Source of the DNA: Craspedostauros australis
Taxonomy: Eukaryota > Bacillariophyta > Bacillariophyceae > Mastogloiales > Achnanthaceae
DNA length: 64,000 bases
Assembly (NCBI GenBank): GCA_026770025.1
Contig: JAMXDE010000081.1
Location: forward strand, 1-64,000
Direction: 5' to 3'
A program made the translations under genes and the position numbers. The notes beneath the pieces are model-generated. The model saw only the letters and a list, made by a program, of their open reading frames with translations, did no database searches and was not told the DNA's origin. Below are positions 8,895 to 17,627 of the stretch, piece by piece. Within the stretch, counting starts at the first letter, position 1. The number at the start of each line of letters is the position of its first letter.

Positions 8895-11402
8895 GTCGGC
8901 GAGCCAGGTGTCCTTGTTGACCTTGTCCTTGTACTTGGTGCTCAGCTCGTGGAGTTGCTCCACAGCTGCCGCAGCTATCTCGTCGTCGAAGCTGCCGTCG
9001 TCGTCGTCTTCGTGAACTCCATCTTCGTTGTATGGAGGATGATGATCTCCGTCATCCATGTCGTCGGGTAGTTGCGCATAGTCCGATGGAATTGTACTGT
9101 TCCGATGAGATCCTGTGGCTGGATCGTATGGGTGGACGCGTGGTCGTTCGCGTAAGAGTACCCGCATACATCCTCCAAGGATGTAATGAAGATCCGTCTC
9201 TGGGATCGTCTCTGTCTCGGCTGCTTCCAATATGCGATTGATCACAACCGAATTGGCGAGAATCTCTTCGATCGATCTGAAGTTCTCGGATAGGATCGAT
9301 CCCATCATATTCACCCATATTGGTCTCAGCACTCCTTGTGCGACTCCTGGGAACAAGCTCACTCCTGCTTCCATCACTGCATCGAAGATGAGTTGCTTCT
9401 GGATCACCAATGCTGTCTCTGTTGCATATGGGACGGTGTCATGACGATGGAGGTAGTTGGACCTGTTGGGATCCTCGATTGGTGGGAAGTCGATATTCCC
9501 TGGGTAAACGACACGCTCGTTTGGATTAAAGCTATCGTCTGGATGATTGCCGTTCTCTGATTCGTCGCTGTCATCCTCGTCGAAGATACCCGATCTGTTG
9601 ATCCCCGCCGCTGGAGGAGGAGGCGCCGCGCCGCGGTTCGCCTCGTCGTCTTCATCTGTGCCGTCCTCGTCGGCGTCGTCGTCGTCATCGCTCATGGCCT
9701 CTTCGATGTCGCTATCGTTGGCCTCTTCGTCCATCTCAGCTTCGTCGCCGTATGAACCGATCAGGTCGTGCGCGTTGAAGCAGCATTCGTAGCTCACTTC
9801 GCGTCTTGGATCCACCTCGTGGATGATTGGCTCCTCGCTGAGCCACTCCGGGATGATCTCATCATCCTGCACTTCGTCGTCACTCCCGACGTATTCGAAG
9901 TTATCGAAGAAGGAGTCTTCGATGTAGTCGTCGGACACCAACATGCAGAGCGGCATGTCCTTTGCTGAGAGTACCATCTCGTGCCCGCTCTTGTCGTGTC
10001 CTTCCGTAGCCGCGTTGGCTTGTTCGTTGTTCTTCTTGCTTTCGTTGAACTTCTTCTTTCGGCACTCCGCCTCACGATGTCCGAAGATGCCGCAGTAGTT
10101 GCACTTGCCCTTGAAGCCGCTTCCCTTGTTGCGCTTTCCGTTCATCTTGTTGTTGTTGTTGTTGTTGTTTTTCTTGTTGTTCGATTTCTTGCGTTCTGGG
10201 CAATCGGCGGATCTATGGCCATACACACCACAGTTGTGACAAGTACCCTTGAAGTTACCGGTGCTTGTGAAGCCGGTGTCGTTGCTCTTCGTGTTACTGT
10301 CTTGGAAGTCGTCGACGTATGCTTTGCCTCCTCTATGCGTGGCGTATGCAGTGCGGAGTACTCCTCTGATCGTGTTGATGGTAACCAGTTCCGGATTGAA
10401 CGTGAGTTGGTGTTGGAAGTTCACGATGTGAGTTCTGTATTCGTTGCTCACCGTGCTGAGGATTTGCATGATCATTTCTTCGTCCGTGATCTCGTACTTG
10501 ACATCGTGGAGACGCGATCGTAGGCTCTCGAGTTGCGTGATGTAGATGTCGGGGTCCGTGTCTCTCTTCATCTTTTCGTTGTTGAATTGGCGCTTGAGTT
10601 TGATCTTCGTCACCGCATCGGATGGTCGGAACTTCTCCGCGAGAACGTTCCACGCTCCGTGTGCGTCTCCTTCGGGGTAGTCGTCGGAGATGCATTGGTT
10701 GATGTACTGGATGGCCTGCTTACCTTTTCCTTTCTCTGCATCCATCATGAGGATCAGATCGCTGAAACAGTCGCATCCTAATTCGTAGATCTCCTCCATC
10801 GCTTCCTTATCTTCATCGGCGGCTGCCGCGATCTCCTTCACTGTTGGGACCTTGGTCTTGCCCAACATCACGTCTCTCGTCTTCTGTGCACGAGCGTATG
10901 CCTTCGCTTGGGACTCCCATGCGCTGTAGTCTTCCTGTTCACCGCTGAACATTGGCGCCTTGATGCGTCGTTTGTTCATGTTGGCTGATGTCGCCATGTT
11001 GGTTCGTTGTTTCGTCGTTAGTGCGCTCGCGCCCTTGATTTCCGTCGGTTTCTGTGTTTCCGATTCTTCGATTTTCGCTTGTTGTTTCGCGAGGATTGAT
11101 TTGCTCACAAATTCTCCTCCTGGTGGTGTCTCACTTTTCCCACCCTGTTTGGCTGTGCGAATGCTCTTCGTCACACCAGTCTCCTCTTGCTTGACCGCCT
11201 TGAGAATCCTCTTCTCCTTACGGTGTAGTCTTGCAGACCGTTCTTCTTCGGTCTCGTCGATCGCGCTTGCGTCTGCGCTTGATAGGACAGTAGCCGCGGC
11301 TGCTTCCTTCTCTTGTCGTGGTGGAGTCTCACTCGCACCTTCTTCTCTCTTAATAGTCGGATTGGACAGAGGGATGTCTTTCAATTCCTCTTCCTCGCTC
11401 AT
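8892..11402 (-). CDS. Family-B copia gag with two CCHC zinc knuckles, cut at the protease active site
   Basis: 836 residues with ATG at 11402. Residues about 125-350 match the copia gag capsid (UBN2-type) family: MFSGEQEDYSAWESQAKAYA, then a helical region ending near FNPELVTINTIRGVLRTAY. Two zinc knuckles follow, CHNCGVYGHRSADC and CNYCGIFGHREAEC (both C-X2-C-X4-H-X4-C), separated by a basic Asn/Lys-rich stretch; these bind RNA. After them comes an unusual acidic region of about 380 residues with long Asp/Glu runs. The frame ends TWLAD followed by a stop contributed by the LTR of element A. W-L-A-D is how a copia protease active site begins (usually followed by S/T-G-A), so the natural product was gag-protease and the stop is an insertion artefact. 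Confidence 0.85.
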   Translation of the reverse strand: MSEEEELKDIPLSNPTIKREEGASETPPRQEKEAAAATVLSSADASAIDETEEERSARLHRKEKRILKAVKQEETGVTKSIRTAKQGGKSETPPGGEFVSKSILAKQQAKIEESETQKPTEIKGASALTTKQRTNMATSANMNKRRIKAPMFSGEQEDYSAWESQAKAYARAQKTRDVMLGKTKVPTVKEIAAAADEDKEAMEEIYELGCDCFSDLILMMDAEKGKGKQAIQYINQCISDDYPEGDAHGAWNVLAEKFRPSDAVTKIKLKRQFNNEKMKRDTDPDIYITQLESLRSRLHDVKYEITDEEMIMQILSTVSNEYRTHIVNFQHQLTFNPELVTINTIRGVLRTAYATHRGGKAYVDDFQDSNTKSNDTGFTSTGNFKGTCHNCGVYGHRSADCPERKKSNNKKNNNNNNNKMNGKRNKGSGFKGKCNYCGIFGHREAECRKKKFNESKKNNEQANAATEGHDKSGHEMVLSAKDMPLCMLVSDDYIEDSFFDNFEYVGSDDEVQDDEIIPEWLSEEPIIHEVDPRREVSYECCFNAHDLIGSYGDEAEMDEEANDSDIEEAMSDDDDDADEDGTDEDDEANRGAAPPPPAAGINRSGIFDEDDSDESENGNHPDDSFNPNERVVYPGNIDFPPIEDPNRSNYLHRHDTVPYATETALVIQKQLIFDAVMEAGVSLFPGVAQGVLRPIWVNMMGSILSENFRSIEEILANSVVINRILEAAETETIPETDLHYILGGCMRVLLRERPRVHPYDPATGSHRNSTIPSDYAQLPDDMDDGDHHPPYNEDGVHEDDDDGSFDDEIAAAAVEQLHELSTKYKDKVNKDTWLAD

Positions 11403-12281
11403 TCAGCCTGCTGCTCTTGAATGATGTTCGTCTTCCTCGCACGATCCGATCCGCGGGCTCGCCCTGATCTATCGTTTATAAACGTGTTGGCAAGTTCCGC
11501 TCACGGTAACCTACGATCGTGGAAGATGGTGGTGGTTGATAGTCGTCTGTTTGCTATTTCATTAGTTGGCTACTCCGATACTCTTGGTGTACACCAGTTG
11601 TCTTGCCCGATGCTCTCGGCGCTTCAATCTGTTTCGTAGATTCAGTCTCCGACTATGAGTCGGTACGCGAGATGCTCTCTCGCTCCTCTCTGTATTCTCT
11701 CTCTCTCTCTCTCTCTCACCATCGTGTGCTCGTGCTACACGATACTCCGTGTTCGATGCGTGCTCCGCATTCGACACTCCATTCATTCAGTACTGGTTTC
11801 TACTCCATGAGTACTTACCATTTGAAGTTCACCTTCAGTATCCATGATCTTCATGGGTCATCGTATCTTCGCCTCCTGTTCTGATTTGGAGACAGCTGTC
11901 GACGTGGTGACATGTTGACATCCTGTCGACGTCAGTAGGTGTCCTTCTGCTCTCCAGATGTCACGTTCCATTGGTGATGCAGTAGTCTGTCAGATGATAT
12001 CGTCATCTGAGGTTTAGTTGGGAAGTACCTCGAGATTCTCTTGGTACCATTGATGCATGGACGGACGATCTTCTGATTCTCTCAGAAATCGTTATTTGCA
12101 AATTTCCTCCAGAAATCTTGCCCCTTTTCGTGTGTTCCATTTCCCCTGTAATTCTGACGAATCACAGTATACTATCGACACGAATGTAGTTATACCGTCC
12201 AAGTGCGTATGAGAGAATAGCGGGTGAACGATGCACATATACACGTACATCTTGACATATACTCACATGTACATCTCGACA
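8895..12281 (-). mobile_element. Family-B copia B1: 5' LTR and gag, interrupted by element A
   Basis: Read on the - strand the order is a 796-bp LTR (12281 to 11486), an 83-bp leader, then gag (11402 to 8895). The gag frame is cut at the start of the protease by the LTR end of element A. The LTR is an inverted copy of 14399-15192 and both have TG...CA ends. The gag frame is intact over 836 codons, pointing to a young element. The rest of B1 (protease, integrase, RT, 3' LTR) is not in the window; it should lie to the left of element A if the insertion model holds. Confidence 0.8.
11486..12281 (-). repeat. Family-B LTR (5' LTR of B1)
   Basis: 796 bp, inverted copy of 14399-15192. On the - strand it starts TGTCGAGATG (12281 leftward) and ends TTGCCAACA (11486). 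It holds a CT microsatellite (about 11697-11718) that is longer than in the B2 copy. The two LTRs differ by only a few substitutions over about 795 bp, indicating recent activity of the family. The - strand sequence after its end begins CGTTTATAAACG, a 12-bp palindrome where a primer-binding site would be expected. Confidence 0.9.
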
Positions 12282-14378
12282 GACGACGACATCATACCAT
12301 CCGGCGACGAAGCCGACGATGACACAGGCGTCACTCCTCCGAACACACCAGCGAGGTCTACACATGGCACACCATCCAGACCTCCACCGAGCAAGCCAAG
12401 CAAGCGTGACATAGCTAGAAAGGAGAGGATCCGACGTCACGAAGCACGAGGCAGGAAGGGAGAAGTTAATCCCAAGCCAACTACAGGGAAGAGTATTTCC
12501 AGAGCTCTGCGCGAGCTCGCAGACTTCAACGAACGAGGTCGAAAGGAAGAAGGCTATGAGAGCGATTCATCATCCAATGAGGCGAGTGACGAACTCAGCG
12601 ACGAGATGATCGACGATTCCAACAACGAAACTACAGATGACGAAGAAATCGAAAACGAAGATGAAGAGGTCGAGATCACTCACCATAGCACAACTGGATT
12701 ATACGGGATGAATGCAATCATCACCGAGAGACCAGCGATCGACATCGGATTGTCGATGCAGGACGAGAACAAGGAACCAGAGAAGCACATCGAACCTACA
12801 ACGTTCGACGGAGCCTTCAACCACCCAGATCCCATCCATCGAAAGGGATATCGAGCAGCCATCAAGAAAGAGTTCGACTCCATGGACACACGCAAGGTGT
12901 ATAGCAAGATAAAAAGAGACGCCATCCCACGCGGCCGCAGATGCTGCAAATGCAAATGGGTCTTCAAGCTGAAGCGTGACGGCACACATCGAGCGCGGCT
13001 CGTTGCATGTGGCTATTCACAAGTCGCAGGAGTAGACTTCCAAGAGCATTACTCACCCGTCATCCATGACGTGACCTATCGGGTCATGATGGTGATCATG
13101 CTAATCAAGAAGATGGACTGCGCACTCGTCGATGTCGTAACGGCATTCCTACATGGAGACCTTGACGAGGAGATCTACATGAACTGTCCCAACGGGATGG
13201 ATCATCAACCAGACGAAGCCCTGACCCTACACAAGCCAATCTACGGACTTGTGCAGAGCGCCAGGCAATGGTTCAAGATGTTGGTATCGACCCTCAAGAA
13301 TATCAACTTCGAACAGAGCGCAGCAGACCCGTGCCTGTTCTACAGGAAGACGAACGAAGGAAGCATGATCGTGGCCATCTACGTGGACGATTGCTTCTGT
13401 TGTGGAGACTCCAAGGCATTGGAGATATTCCTGAAAGACATCCAAGGCAGCAAATTCAAGGTGACAATCGAGCGCGGACTCGGAGACTACCTCAGCTGCA
13501 ATATTGAACTGAACCATGACAAGACTAGAGCGACATTGCGTCAACCACATCTCATCCGACACCTCATCGAAGAGTTCGGAACCAAGGTTGAGAAGATGCA
13601 ACGCTATGGGACACCGGGAACCCCGGGTCAAATCATCATACGACCATCCGAAGATAACGGACTACAGAAGGTCGGACCGGAAGAACATGCCGAATATCGC
13701 CGAGGCGTCGGTATGCTACTCTTCCTCATCAAGCACTCGCGACCAGACATCGCGAACCCTGTGAGGGAACTCTCCAAGGTATTGATTGGGCCCACCAAGG
13801 CCGCAATGAAGGAGATGTACCGGATCATCAAGTATGTGATAGATACAAGGGACTATGGATTGAAGATCCATCCAGCGCGTCCAGACGACGACGGCTGGGA
13901 CATGGAGCTCTTCTGCGATAGCGAATATGCAGGAGACAAGAACACAAGAATCAGCGTAGGGGGATTCATCTTATACCTGTGCAAGGTACCAATCCTTTGG
14001 CGATCCAAGGCACAAAAAGCCGTCACACTCAGCTCATCCGAAGCAGAATACGTTGCCCTTTCCGAAGCGGCAAAGGAAATCTTCTTCGTTGTACAGCTAC
14101 TCGAAAGTGTGGGCGTCCCAGTGAAGACACCGATCAAGGTCCGTGTGGACAACATCGGAGCGATCTTCATCGCCAAGAACCCATCAACATCCCAACGATC
14201 GCGGCACATCGACGTGCGCCATCACTACGTGAGGAACATGGTAATCGACAAAACCATCGAAATCATTTTTGTCAAATCCGAGCAGAACACAAGCGACGGA
14301 TTCACCAAGAACATCAAGGCCGACTTGCAACGTGAACACGAGAAGTCGTACCTTGACACACCGAGAACATTCGAATGA
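12282..14378 (+). CDS. Family-B copia reverse transcriptase-RNase H (5'-truncated polyprotein)
   Basis: The frame is open from 12231, but the first 17 codons are B1 LTR sequence; true pol sequence starts at 12282, giving about 698 residues. An acidic, Ser/Pro/Arg-rich linker (to about residue 150) precedes RT. RT motifs are CKWVFKLKRDGTHRARLVA, DVVTAFLHGDLDEEIYM with the first catalytic Asp, PIYGLVQSARQWFKM and IYVDDCFCCG with the catalytic pair. RNase H follows: LFCDSEYAGDKN, LSSSEAEYVALSEAAKE, VRVDNIGAIFIAKNPS and QNTSDGFTKNIK, with all catalytic acids present. The frame is intact to the stop 21 bp before the LTR, so this half could encode active enzyme, although protease and integrase are missing here. 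Confidence 0.9.
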   Translation, partial: DDDIIPSGDEADDDTGVTPPNTPARSTHGTPSRPPPSKPSKRDIARKERIRRHEARGRKGEVNPKPTTGKSISRALRELADFNERGRKEEGYESDSSSNEASDELSDEMIDDSNNETTDDEEIENEDEEVEITHHSTTGLYGMNAIITERPAIDIGLSMQDENKEPEKHIEPTTFDGAFNHPDPIHRKGYRAAIKKEFDSMDTRKVYSKIKRDAIPRGRRCCKCKWVFKLKRDGTHRARLVACGYSQVAGVDFQEHYSPVIHDVTYRVMMVIMLIKKMDCALVDVVTAFLHGDLDEEIYMNCPNGMDHQPDEALTLHKPIYGLVQSARQWFKMLVSTLKNINFEQSAADPCLFYRKTNEGSMIVAIYVDDCFCCGDSKALEIFLKDIQGSKFKVTIERGLGDYLSCNIELNHDKTRATLRQPHLIRHLIEEFGTKVEKMQRYGTPGTPGQIIIRPSEDNGLQKVGPEEHAEYRRGVGMLLFLIKHSRPDIANPVRELSKVLIGPTKAAMKEMYRIIKYVIDTRDYGLKIHPARPDDDGWDMELFCDSEYAGDKNTRISVGGFILYLCKVPILWRSKAQKAVTLSSSEAEYVALSEAAKEIFFVVQLLESVGVPVKTPIKVRVDNIGAIFIAKNPSTSQRSRHIDVRHHYVRNMVIDKTIEIIFVKSEQNTSDGFTKNIKADLQREHEKSYLDTPRTFE

Positions 14379-14398
14379 CCGAATGCACACAGGAAGGG

Positions 14399-15192
14399 TG
14401 TCGAGATGTACATGTGAGTATATGTCAAGATGTACGTGTATATGTGCATCGTTCACCCGCTATTCTCTCATACGCACTTGGACGGTATAACTACATTCGT
14501 GTCGATAGTATACTGTGATTCGTCAGAATTACAGGGGAAATGGAACACACGAAAAGGGGCAAGATTTCTGGAGGAAATTTGCAAATGACGATTTCTGAGA
14601 GAATTGGAAGATCGTCCGTCCATGCATCAATGGTACCAAGAGAATCTCGAGGTACTTCCCAACTAAACCTCAGATGACGATATCATCTGACAGACTACTG
14701 CATCACCAATGGAACGTGACATCTGGAGAGCAGAAGGACACCTACTGACGTCGATAGGATGTCAACATGTCACCACGTCGACAGCTGTCTCCAAGTCAGA
14801 GCAGGAGGCGAAGATACGATGACCCATGAAGATCATGGATACTGAAGATGAACTTCAAATGGTAAGTACTAATGGAGTAGAAGCCAGTACTGAATGAATG
14901 GAGTGTCGAATGCGGAGCACACATCGAACACGGAGTATCGTGTAGCACGAGCACACGATGGTGAGAGAGAGAGAGAGAGAATACAGAGAGGAGCGAGAGA
15001 GGATCTCGCGTACCGACTCATAGTCGGAGACTGAATCTACGAAACAGATTGAAGCGCCGAGAGCATCGGGCAAGACAACTGGTGTACACCGAGAGTATCG
15101 GAGTAGCCAACGTAATGAAATAGCAAACAGACGACTATCAACCACCACCATCTTCCACGATCGTAGGTTACCGTGAGCGGAACTTGCCAACA
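14399..15192 (+). repeat. Family-B LTR (3' LTR of B2)
   Basis: 794 bp from TGTCGAGATG to TTGCCAACA, inverted copy of 11486-12281 and preceded by the purine tract AGGAAGGG. Differences from the B1 LTR include a shorter GA/CT run (about 14961-14980) and a few substitutions such as GGAAGATCG for the TCAGAAGATCG form. The right edge lies in a family-C gag gene. Confidence 0.9.
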
Positions 15193-16754
15193 GTGCAGGT
15201 GTCAATTCCGATTGGCACATCACCCATCTGATGCAATGTCGTCTGCATCGCGGAGATGCCTTGCAGTGCTGTGACCCATAACATTGACTGGATGGGTGTG
15301 CCTTCATGTCGGTTCTCACTGACGTTTCCATCGCTGGGAGTGGAATGCTGGCTACTGTCGTAGTGGCCATCGCTGTCGTCGAAGTGGACGTGAGGAGCTG
15401 ACTTGGCATGGACCTTGACGGATTTGGACGAGGACGATTTCTTGTCGTGCTGGCGCTTCTTCCCAGAGGAGTCAGCGTTCTTGCCGGATCGGGCGCGACA
15501 GTCGGATGTCTTGTGCTTGCCCCATGCCTTGTGATTGTCACACCAGTGGAAGGTTGTCCCTTGATGGACGAAGTGCTTGGGATCGTTGCCCTTTGGCGGA
15601 TCGCGGTTGGCGAGAGGGTGGTTGCCGCGCTTGTGGCGAGCTGTCCCTTTGTTGTCTTTCTTGTTGTTTGCTCGCTTGCCGGACGCTTTGGTGAGCGAGG
15701 CCTTGAGCTGCTTCGTCTCGGCTCGGAGGGCGAGGAGCTGCTTGTCGCGGGAGAGGCGGTTCCATGTGCCGGCGTTAACCAAGCTCTGGTACTTGGTTTC
15801 AGCAGTGTTCATGAGGCTGACGTAGTCTGGAGTGCCGGAGTCGCTGCAGCGCTGGATGCGGTTGACGAACTCCTCATTGTCTGCTGTGTTGTACGCAGTG
15901 ATGAGTGCGAAGGTCACTTTGCTGCCAACTGCTTCGCCTTTGGACTGTAGAGTGAAGACTTGATTGCGAACGTGGTCGTTCAGCTTCTTGATGTCGTTGT
16001 CGAAGTCTTTGAGCTTCAATCGATGTAGATTCATGCGGATGCTCGTGCTGAGATCATCTGTGTCGATGCTGACATGAGAGAGGACGACGCGTAGGAGCGT
16101 TGGTCCATCCATGAGTCCGTTGATTTCGTATGTGCTGCGCTGTGGCAGGATGCGATTGACGAGGTTGGGGCTCAGCGAGTTGAGGATGGCGACACCTATG
16201 AGGTGCGCAGCTTGCTTCTCGACGCTGTCATTGATGTGACGCAATGTGGCACTGGTGCGCACATGGTCGATGGTGGTGAGTGGATAGTTGTCGAGGATGT
16301 TGTACATGCCTGTTGTTGTGGCGACTTGGAAGATGTCGATGCATTGCATCATCATCGCGCGAGTGCGAATGTTGGCGAGGAAGACGTTGATGTTCTCTGG
16401 AGCACCTTCGAACTTGTCGTCACTGAGCTTCTCTTGTGCTGTCTTGATGAGAGCAGCGCCTGTCTTGGTTGTTGGATCGATGAGGGATCCATATGGTGTT
16501 ACAGCAAACTGTGCTGGTTGCTGGTTGGCTGGCAGATTCGGATTGGCTTGGACGACTGGCTGTGCTGCTGCTGCTGCTTGGACTTGTGCTGCCACTTGCT
16601 GCTGGATGATTTGGACGAGTTGTGCCATGTTCAGAGTGATGGGCTGTCCTCCTGCTTGTGGCTGTTGCTGTGCTGCCTGTGGTTGCACAGCTGCTTGTCC
16701 TGCAGGTGCGGTTGCGGCTGTGGCGTCGTTGGGTTGGTTGCCTTGATCCGCCAT
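15168..16754 (-). CDS. Family-C copia gag with an unusual C/H knuckle, cut in the protease
   Basis: 528 residues from ATG at 16754 (MADQGNQPND); an upstream in-frame TTG at 16805 is less likely. Residues 10-95 are Gln/Ala-rich. About 105-330 form a helical capsid-like region (for example LKLKDFDNDIKKLNDHVRNQ). A basic Lys/Ser region follows with FHWCDNHKAWGKHKTSDC, a possible metal knuckle spaced C-X2-H-X5-H-X4-C instead of the usual CCHC. The last family-C residues are GIDTCT at the protease active site; the final seven or so codons are read from the B2 LTR. It is the intact counterpart of the decayed gag at 18233-18954. Confidence 0.8.
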   Translation of the reverse strand: MADQGNQPNDATAATAPAGQAAVQPQAAQQQPQAGGQPITLNMAQLVQIIQQQVAAQVQAAAAAQPVVQANPNLPANQQPAQFAVTPYGSLIDPTTKTGAALIKTAQEKLSDDKFEGAPENINVFLANIRTRAMMMQCIDIFQVATTTGMYNILDNYPLTTIDHVRTSATLRHINDSVEKQAAHLIGVAILNSLSPNLVNRILPQRSTYEINGLMDGPTLLRVVLSHVSIDTDDLSTSIRMNLHRLKLKDFDNDIKKLNDHVRNQVFTLQSKGEAVGSKVTFALITAYNTADNEEFVNRIQRCSDSGTPDYVSLMNTAETKYQSLVNAGTWNRLSRDKQLLALRAETKQLKASLTKASGKRANNKKDNKGTARHKRGNHPLANRDPPKGNDPKHFVHQGTTFHWCDNHKAWGKHKTSDCRARSGKNADSSGKKRQHDKKSSSSKSVKVHAKSAPHVHFDDSDGHYDSSQHSTPSDGNVSENRHEGTPIQSMLWVTALQGISAMQTTLHQMGDVPIGIDTCTVGKFRSR

Positions 16755-17037
16755 GGTCGCTCTTCGAGTTTCGTTGTTGTTGTTGTTTTTGGTGCGTGCG
16801 ACCAAACGAAACGATCAGAGCGCGTGTTTCACGTTGCGCAGAGGAAGCGTGTGCAGGTTTTTCACGTGACCGGAGGTGTTGGGGGGGGTGAAACCTGTCT
16901 GTTCTGAAAATTATGACTGTGCGGAGCGGTCATTTGCTCAACGTGGATCCTACGCGTGGTTTGTGCGGTATCGTCTGTCCATCGACACTCATTGTTCGGA
17001 TTCGGCCAGATTCGGGAATTGGCACTAAATCTGCACA
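15193..17037 (-). mobile_element. Family-C copia C1: 5' LTR and gag, interrupted by B2
   Basis: Read on the - strand: a 188-bp LTR (17037 to 16850), a short leader, and gag from 16754. The frame is cut right after the protease signature (GIDTCT) at 15193 by the LTR end of B2. The same polyprotein segment is continuous in C2 at about 19030-19080, which confirms that the cut is an insertion point. ATATT (17038-17042) is the predicted right-hand target duplication. Confidence 0.8.
16850..17037 (-). repeat. Family-C LTR (5' LTR of C1)
   Basis: 188 bp, inverted copy of 22731-22917, with terminal TGTGCAG...CTGCACA inverted repeats. It includes a G8 run (about 16881-16888) corresponding to a shorter C run in the C2 copy. 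Confidence 0.85.
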
Positions 17038-17165
17038 ATATTCTGTTCCCACAGTCCCGGCAAAAGATACCAATTCCAGGCGCAAACCAACAACAGCCAT
17101 TCATTTTGTTTTACTTCCAAAGTTTTGGTCGTGGTCGTGGTTGTCGTTGTCGTTGACTTTTTGTT
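17038..17165. other. 128-bp spacer between opposed family-C LTR starts
   Basis: Unique-looking sequence between the start of the C1 LTR (reading left) and a truncated LTR start reading right (17166). It contains a GTCGTGGTCGTGGTTGTCGT simple run (17127-17146) and no reading frame of note. Confidence 0.4.
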
Positions 17166-17207
17166 CAGATTTAGTGCCAATTCACGAATCTGGCCGAATC
17201 CGAACGA
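17166..17207 (+). repeat. Truncated family-C LTR fragment (first ~42 bp)
   Basis: CAGATTTAGTGCCAATTCAC and what follows match the first part of the family-C LTR in + orientation (compare 22735 onward), then similarity stops. It may be what remains of the 5' LTR of C2. It is followed by a short duplicated phrase, AGTTCACTAACCAGGTC, at 17210 and again about 30 bp later. Confidence 0.65.
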
Positions 17208-17627
17208 GCAAGTTCACTAACCAGGTCTTTTTTAGGCCAAAGTTCACTAACCAGGTCGTTTTGGTGCCTGGCACGATGATTGGATGACTGAAATGGTCGG
17301 CGTATCACTGCGACAGCATTGAAAATGTTAGTTTAGCCACGAAGTGTACACATCAACCATGTCCCTGTTGGACAGCGTAGAGTACTCTAGTTTATGATGT
17401 TGTCGATGAATCCTGTTGAGCAGAGGGTCGAATCAGCTATTATCGATTGCATGCTGACATCGCCATTGGCATGTACCAACCTTGGAATGGTCTACATCCA
17501 ACCGCAAGGAGTTTCAGACTACATGTAGTCCATTCCTGCGATACCGTTCGGTCACTGTGTGTACTGTGTTGGTCATATGTGCATACAAAAAGTCAAGCAT
17601 ACTTGATTGTAACAACCCCACCACTCC

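Larger units (their letters stand above)
12282..15192 (+). mobile_element. Family-B copia B2: RT-RNase H and 3' LTR
   Basis: Forward-strand 3' half of a family-B element: polyprotein from just before RT to the stop at 14378, purine tract AGGAAGGG (14391-14398), and LTR 14399-15192. Its left edge is exactly the outer LTR end of B1 (12281/12282) and its right LTR end abuts the interior of a family-C gag. B1 therefore seems to have inserted into B2, and B2 into C1. GACGA (12282-12286) and GTGCA (15193-15197) are the predicted right-hand target duplications of B1 and B2. Confidence 0.8.

Noticed and set aside
8895-15192. A single family-B element with its 5' half inverted in place
   Set aside because: Possible, but the exact LTR end at 12281/12282 and the repetition of the same pattern at three other boundaries fit nested insertion better. 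Kept as an alternative in the findings.
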